From NCBI GenBank assembly GCA_900321595.1, contig ONWP01000099.1, positions 1 through 9,659 on the forward strand: a stretch of DNA of 9,659 nt. Reading direction: 5' to 3'. Origin of the DNA: an uncultured Eubacteriales bacterium (GTDB lineage Bacteria > Bacillota > Clostridia > Oscillospirales > Acutalibacteraceae). Positions 6,010-9,659 of the stretch are shown in pieces. The position numbers were made by a program, and so were the translations under genes. A model generated the notes under the pieces. That model did not search any database. It was not told the origin of the DNA and saw nothing but the letters and a program-made list of their open reading frames with translations. Positions within the stretch are counted from its first letter, which is position 1; each line of letters opens with the position of its first letter.

Positions 6010-6690
6010 ATGAATAAAATGCTGATCGCCACGGATTACGACGGAACGCTCAACCGCGGCGGCATTGACGGGGAAACGCGCTCCGCCATCGACGCGTGGC
6101 GGGCCGCCGGGCGGTATTTCGGCGTCGTGACGGGCAGAGGCGTCGATTTTTACGACACCGCCCGCAAGGAAAACCTGCCGTTTGACTTTCTGATCGTATT
6201 CACCGGATCGCTGATCATCTTCCCGGAAAAGGAGATCCTGTACGAATCGCGCATCCCGGCCGACGTCTTCGCTTCGCTCGAGCGCGCGATGAGAGGCTAC
6301 GCGGACGTCTCCGGCTTTTCCGAAAGCGACGGAAGACCCCGGCACCACTACTACGCGACGTTCCCGAGCGCCGAACGCGCACTGGAGGTCCGGCGGGAGC
6401 TCCTGCCGGAATTCGGGGACAAGGTCAGCATCTTCGTCAACGGGCCGCACATCAACATCGGCAACAAAGGGACCGGCAAGGCCGAGGGCGTATCGTTCGT
6501 CCTGCGGCATTTCTCCCTGCCGGCGGACGCGGCGGCCGTCGTCGGCGACGATTACAACGACCTCGACATGATCCTGGCGCATCAGGGCTGGGCGGTCGCC
6601 TCCGGCAAGCCGGACGTGGTAAAAAAGGCGCCGCATACCTGCGAAAGCGTCGGAAGCCTGATCCGCTCGCTGCTGCCCCTGCGGGACTGA
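6010..6690 (+). CDS. HAD-IIB (Cof-like) phosphatase, probable sugar phosphatase
   Basis: A cytoplasmic Mg-dependent phosphohydrolase of the haloacid dehalogenase superfamily, subclass IIB, whose members mostly dephosphorylate sugar phosphates and similar small molecules. All four motifs are visible in the 226-residue product: motif I DYDGTL with nucleophile D9 and acid/base D11, motif II T41 in VVTGR, motif III K157, and motif IV GDDYNDLDM (179-187). The Lys-to-GDD distance of 22 residues is normal. The alpha/beta cap domain lies between motifs II and III (about 70-150). The length is slightly short for Cof proteins (commonly 260-290). AGGAG lies 7 bases before the ATG, and the gene starts 43 bases after the beta-helix gene with no terminator between, so it is the second operon gene. 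The context suggests a phosphorylated sugar from the same glycan pathway; the real substrate cannot be read from sequence. Confidence 0.9.
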   Translation: MNKMLIATDYDGTLNRGGIDGETRSAIDAWRAAGRYFGVVTGRGVDFYDTARKENLPFDFLIVFTGSLIIFPEKEILYESRIPADVFASLERAMRGYADVSGFSESDGRPRHHYYATFPSAERALEVRRELLPEFGDKVSIFVNGPHINIGNKGTGKAEGVSFVLRHFSLPADAAAVVGDDYNDLDMILAHQGWAVASGKPDVVKKAPHTCESVGSLIRSLLPLRD

Positions 6691-6729
6691 GCACGGATCC
6701 CGGCGAAACAGGAAGACAAGGAGAACAAT

Positions 6730-8721
6730 ATGACGCAATACAGTTGGACGTCTCAGTATCTGACCCGCGACGGCCGGCCGTGGCTGCCGGTGATGGGCGA
6801 ATTTCATTTTTCCCGGTATCCCTGCCGGTACTGGAAGGAAGAGCTTGAAAAAATGAAATCGGGCGGCGTTCAGATCGTCTCGACGTATATTTTCTGGAAC
6901 CATCACGAGGACGAGCGCGGCGAGATCCGCTGGGACGGCGACCGGGACATTCACGGCTTTCTGCGCCTTTGCCGGGAAGTCGGCCTGCTCGCCTTCCTCC
7001 GCCCCGGCCCGTGGTGCCACGGGGAGGCGCGTCACGGCGGCTTCCCGGACTGGCTTTTGGAGACCGGTTACGACCTTCGCTCGAACGATCCCGGGTATCT
7101 CGCGGCGGTGCGCGCGTTCTGGTCGTCGCTCTTCTCACAGGTCGAAACGGATCTGCTGAAAAACGGCGGGCCCGTGATCGGCATCCAGATCGAAAACGAG
7201 TACGGGCGCGGCGGCGAGGGGCGCGGCGACGGACACATCCGCACCCTGACGCGGCTGGCGCGGGAGATCGGCTTCGACGCGCCCTACTGGACCGCCACCG
7301 GCTGGAGCAGCTATATCGGCGACCTGCTGCCCGTGAGCGGCGCGTACGTGGAGGAGCCGTGGCATTCCTCCGTCGGGGAGCTCCCGGCCAACGACAGCTT
7401 CGTGTTTTCGGACAAAGCGCACCTGCTCAACATCGGAACGTACCGGTTCGACCCGGCGCGGTTCCCGTTCCTGACGGCGGAGCTCGGCGGCGGTCTCCAG
7501 GTCACCTACAACCGCAGACCCCGCGTCAGCGCTTCGGATACCGGCGCGGCCTCGCTCATCAGGCTCGGCAGCGGCGCGAATATGCTCGGCTACTACGTTT
7601 ACCACGGCGGCACGAATCCGGTCGGCGGCCGCACCACCCTGCAGGAGAGCCGATCCGTCGGCAACAGCTGCGATCTGCCCGCGCTGTCCTATGATTTTCA
7701 GGCGCCGCTGCGGGAATTCGGCTCGGTCGCGCAGAGCTTCCGGGAGATCCGCATGCTCGCCATGTTCCTGCGGGATTTCGGCGAGACGCTGGCGCCGATG
7801 GACGCGGTCATACCGGCGGACAGCCCCCGCGACCCGGAGGACACGCAGACGCTTCGCACGGCGGTGCGCACAGACGGCAGCGCCGGTTTCCTCTTCATCA
7901 ACAACTATCAGCGCCGCAGAACGATGGCGCGGCACGAGGACGTGTGTCTGACGGCCGGCGACGTCGTGTTCCCGCCGCTGACCGTCGAGCCCGGCGAATA
8001 CCTCTTCCTGCCGTTTCACATGCATCTGGACGGCGCGGAGCTCGTCAGCGCGCTCGCGACCCCGCTGTGCCGGGTGCGGGACACATTCGTCTTCTACGCA
8101 GACAGAGAGCCGCAGTACCGCTGGAACGGCCCGGCGGCGAAGGTTCTGACGCTGTCCCGGCAGGACGCGAAAAACGCCGTCCGGGTGGAAAGGGACGGCG
8201 AATATCTAATCGTTTGCGAGCAGCCCGTGATCGAAACGGACGACGGCGTTTACTGCCTCGCGCGGCAGGATATCGAATTTCGCAGCTTCCCGGCGCTCCC
8301 TGACGCGGACGGCGAACCGGCGGGGACGCTTACGCGGTATACGAGGCCGATCCCGGCGTCGGACGTGCGGCTGAAGGTCACCGCGCGTATGCGCATGAGC
8401 GACCTGTACCGGGAATACGAGCTGACGCTCGAGGGCGAAATTACCGGGGACGACGTTTTCCTCACGGTGGATTACGCGGGCGATCAGGCGGAGCTTCTGC
8501 TGGACGAGCGAAAGATCGCCGACGATTATTACCGCGGCGAGCCGTGGGAGGTCGGGCTGAAGCGCTGGAGCTTCCCCCGGAAGCTGCTGCTGCGCGTGTT
8601 CGCGCTGGGGCAGAACGCGCCGGTCTTTACGGACGAACCGCTGCCCTATGAGAACGGCCGGGCGCTCACGGTGCGCAGCGTGACGGCCCGGGAGGAATTC
8701 CGCGTGCGCATCCTGCCGTAA
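6730..8721 (+). CDS. GH35 beta-galactosidase, cytoplasmic
   Basis: GH35 enzymes are retaining, mainly exo-acting beta-galactosidases. The 663-residue product opens with the GH35 barrel: GEFHFSRYP near residues 18-26, GVQIVSTYIFWNHHE (the family's N-T-Y-x-x-W-N-x-H-E block), LRPGPWCHGE, then IQIENEYG with E157 as the likely acid/base. The likely nucleophile is E251 in LTAELGGG, followed by GANMLGYYVYHGGTN, a GH35-type MY-x-x-HGGTN motif. Residues from about 380 to the end are beta-sandwich domains. No signal peptide is present, so it should act inside the cell on imported oligosaccharides. AGGAG lies 6-7 bases before the ATG, 39 bases after the phosphatase gene, making it the third and last operon gene before the terminator at 8727. 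Activity on beta-galactosides is typical, but GH35 also contains exo-glucosaminidases, so substrate is not certain. Confidence 0.92.
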   Translation: MTQYSWTSQYLTRDGRPWLPVMGEFHFSRYPCRYWKEELEKMKSGGVQIVSTYIFWNHHEDERGEIRWDGDRDIHGFLRLCREVGLLAFLRPGPWCHGEARHGGFPDWLLETGYDLRSNDPGYLAAVRAFWSSLFSQVETDLLKNGGPVIGIQIENEYGRGGEGRGDGHIRTLTRLAREIGFDAPYWTATGWSSYIGDLLPVSGAYVEEPWHSSVGELPANDSFVFSDKAHLLNIGTYRFDPARFPFLTAELGGGLQVTYNRRPRVSASDTGAASLIRLGSGANMLGYYVYHGGTNPVGGRTTLQESRSVGNSCDLPALSYDFQAPLREFGSVAQSFREIRMLAMFLRDFGETLAPMDAVIPADSPRDPEDTQTLRTAVRTDGSAGFLFINNYQRRRTMARHEDVCLTAGDVVFPPLTVEPGEYLFLPFHMHLDGAELVSALATPLCRVRDTFVFYADREPQYRWNGPAAKVLTLSRQDAKNAVRVERDGEYLIVCEQPVIETDDGVYCLARQDIEFRSFPALPDADGEPAGTLTRYTRPIPASDVRLKVTARMRMSDLYREYELTLEGEITGDDVFLTVDYAGDQAELLLDERKIADDYYRGEPWEVGLKRWSFPRKLLLRVFALGQNAPVFTDEPLPYENGRALTVRSVTAREEFRVRILP

Positions 8722-8726
8722 AAAAA

Positions 8727-8769
8727 GCGTTTTGCCGCTCACCCCGGTGTGAGCGGCAAACGCTTTTTT
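8727..8769. terminator. Strong bidirectional intrinsic terminator
   Basis: The left arm GCGTTTTGCCGCTCAC (8727-8742) pairs with GTGAGCGGCAAACGC (8749-8763) around a 6-base loop, with one bulged T. It is flanked by a run of A before (8720-8726) and six T after (8764-8769), so it gives a U-tract on either strand. On the plus strand it ends the GH35 operon, starting 5 bases past the stop. On the minus strand it would end the two-component relic, whose stop is at 8778. Confidence 0.93.
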
Positions 8770-8777
8770 CCTTTTCC

Positions 8778-8858
8778 TCAGGTTTCCTCTTCCTGTTCGC
8801 CAAGACCGTTGAGAATGGAGATCGCCTTGTCGTCTTCGACGATCAGGATCTTTTTCAT
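8778..8858 (-). pseudogene. Response regulator stub (receiver start only)
   Basis: A 26-codon frame starts ATG at 8858 and reads MKKILIVEDDKAIS, the unmistakable first strand and acidic pair (E8, D9, D10) of a receiver domain. It then continues ILNGLGEQEEET and stops. A receiver needs about 120 residues, and the phospho-accepting Asp, Thr/Ser and Lys are all missing, so it cannot work as a regulator. Its ATG overlaps the stop of the kinase fragment (ATGA), the usual coupling within a two-component operon, and the bidirectional terminator follows within 15 bases. The most likely reading is an internal deletion that joined the start of the gene to a downstream end. Confidence 0.72.
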
Positions 8859-9055
8859 AACGCTTCCTCCGCGATCGGCAGCCTGATCCGCACGACCAGT
8901 CCGTCGTTATTTTCCGCGCTGATGCTTCCGCCGTGCGCCGTTACAATGGTTTTGGTGATCGCGAGCCCGAGCCCGCTGCCCTGATGCGTGTCCCGGCGCG
9001 ATTTCTCCGTCCGGTAAAAGGCCCGGAATGTATTAATTTTTGATAAAGAAAACAT
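8855..9055 (-). pseudogene. Histidine kinase C-terminal fragment (HATPase_c G2 region)
   Basis: The recognisable part runs from about 9028 to 8855: FRAFYRTEKSR, then GSGLGLAITKTIVTAHGG, the F-box/G2-box region that closes the ATP lid of sensor kinases, and SISAENNDGLVVRIRLP, the final strands. The sensor, membrane segments, phospho-accepting His, N-box and G1-box are absent, so it cannot bind ATP or phosphorylate a partner. Homology stops sharply at about 9028, and the preceding codons (MFSLSKINT) come from an AT-rich stretch that does not look like kinase sequence. No clear ribosome binding site precedes the ATG at 9055. The stop overlaps the start of the response-regulator stub by 4 bases. 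Confidence 0.78.
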
Positions 9056-9075
9056 ATAGAAATCGTAAACATTTC
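9029..9075. other. AT-rich junction segment
   Basis: About 47 bases of mostly A and T lie in an otherwise GC-rich window, exactly where kinase homology ends. It could be a deletion or insertion scar, or an old intergenic promoter region. I found no terminal repeats and no well-formed promoter on either strand. The rest of 9056-9151 holds only this stretch and the stem-loop below. Confidence 0.55.
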
Positions 9076-9089
9076 GCTTTCGGCAAACA

Positions 9090-9118
9090 GCTCCCGGAGC
9101 CGTTCGCGCCCCGGGAGC
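9090..9118 (-). terminator. Stem-loop after the surface protein gene, possible weak terminator
   Basis: GCTCCCGG (9090-9097) and CCGGGAGC (9111-9118) are perfect reverse complements around a 13-base loop. On the minus strand only TGTTTGCC follows, so the U-tract is poor. It lies 33 bases past the stop at 9152, the right place for a terminator of that gene. Confidence 0.5.
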
Positions 9119-9151
9119 CGTGTTAATCGTATTGCCCGATGCCGGCCGGGA

Positions 9152-9659
9152 TCAGAACGTCACGTTTACGAGGAAGTCGCCCCGGATCCCGTGCCAGTTG
9201 AGGAAAACGCGCGTCGTTCCCTCGCCCACGGGGTACATCCGTCCGCCGACCATCCGGATCACGTTCTTGTCATAGCCGTAAAACCGCGTGCCCGTCAGGA
9301 CCGGAACGATATAGCCGTCGGTATCGAACGCCATCACCCAAACCTGTGTGGGCTTCGAAATGTCATAGACCTGTTTTTCCGCCTTCACCGTCATCACATT
9401 CGGCACAATTGTGACCCGGTGCCGCTCAAACGTCATGGCGACGTTCTCCTCGGCGGTATCGTCCGTCTTCGGCGCGTCCGCCAGGGACAGTCTGACCTCG
9501 TGCAGCCGCGTCGCCCAGCCGTCCTCGACCCCGTCGAGATAGGAGTACCCGAGATACACGGGATCGCCGGCCCCGATATGGCCGTCGGCGCGTCCGGAGA
9601 TCCCGCAGTTGTGAAGATTCCTGCAGGTGTTCGCCTTGACAAGGCCGCTCTGACGGAAG
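9152..9659 (-). CDS. C-terminal part of a secreted/surface protein with Ig-like domain (cut by window edge)
   Basis: The frame is open to the right edge (first full codon at 9658), giving the last 169 residues; an internal GTG at 9559 is unlikely to be the real start. The last 85 or so residues, from VTIVPNVMTVKA to the end, look like a bacterial Ig-like (BIG2-type) beta-sandwich: a 'VKAEKQ' first strand, VWVMAFDTDGYIVP, then NVIRMVGGRMYPVGEGTTRVFLNW and a closing GDFLVNVTF strand. The part before it (LHNCGISGRADGHI, DPVYLGYSYLDG, GWATRLHEVRLSL) resembles the last strands of a beta-propeller glycan-active enzyme, but I recognise this only loosely. Such Ig-like modules are usual in large exported proteins. 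No anchor is visible at the C-terminus, so attachment, if any, would have to be elsewhere. Confidence 0.75.
   Translation of the reverse strand, partial: FRQSGLVKANTCRNLHNCGISGRADGHIGAGDPVYLGYSYLDGVEDGWATRLHEVRLSLADAPKTDDTAEENVAMTFERHRVTIVPNVMTVKAEKQVYDISKPTQVWVMAFDTDGYIVPVLTGTRFYGYDKNVIRMVGGRMYPVGEGTTRVFLNWHGIRGDFLVNVTF

Noticed and set aside
4749..6032. 427-residue open frame on the minus strand
   Set aside because: Antisense to the beta-helix gene, which has clear motifs; the Val/Asp/Ala-rich product is not protein-like.
5929..7035. 368-residue open frame on the minus strand
   Set aside because: Antisense to the HAD and GH35 genes, with no recognisable domain and no ribosome binding site.
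7135..8025. 296-residue open frame on the minus strand
   Set aside because: Antisense to the GH35 barrel; composition is a mirror of the sense codon bias.

Overview
The window is GC-rich (clearly above 60% by eye) and densely coded. It reads as chromosome from an uncultured, high-GC Clostridia-type Firmicute, probably a carbohydrate-degrading gut or rumen anaerobe. The pointers are a BioY transporter paired with a DNA-binding BirA, strong GGAGG-type ribosome binding sites, sigma-A style promoters, a Gram-positive lipoprotein, and secreted glycan-active proteins. The taxonomy is inference from style; there is no rRNA or other marker gene here.

Left end (1-930, minus strand): a biotin operon. 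bioY (biotin transporter S-component) is followed, with an 11-base overlap, by birA (repressor and biotin-protein ligase), which runs off the left edge. Upstream of bioY is a perfect 9-base inverted repeat of the BirA-operator type that covers the -35 box of the bioY promoter, so the operon probably regulates itself in response to biotin.

1007-3208 (minus): a single gene for a secreted GxGYxYP-family putative glycoside hydrolase. It carries a discoidin-type (F5/8C, CBM32-like) domain and an unusual CxxC-H-...-FH C-terminal tail. It has a perfect-consensus promoter and its own terminator. 3409-4044 (minus): a lipoprotein of unknown function with its own promoter and terminator.

4305-8721 (plus): a three-gene operon, divergent from the lipoprotein gene. 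It encodes an exported right-handed beta-helix protein with GH28/GH49 (clan GH-N) style aspartates, a HAD-IIB (Cof-like) phosphatase, and a cytoplasmic GH35 beta-galactosidase. The operon ends in a strong stem-loop that works on both strands. A plausible division of labour is attack on a galactose-containing polysaccharide outside the cell, hydrolysis of imported oligosaccharides inside, and dephosphorylation of a sugar phosphate. No transporter or regulator for the system lies in the window.

Right end (8778-9659, minus): a relic of a two-component system (the last part of a histidine kinase overlapping a 26-codon response-regulator stub), a short AT-rich junction, and the C-terminal end of a surface or secreted protein with an Ig-like domain that runs off the right edge.

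I found no tRNA, rRNA, CRISPR array, insertion sequence or phage gene. The most unusual items are the two-component relic, the C-terminal tail of the GxGYxYP protein, and the cysteine-rich GH-N-like beta-helix protein. None of these amounts to clear evidence of a wholly new system.
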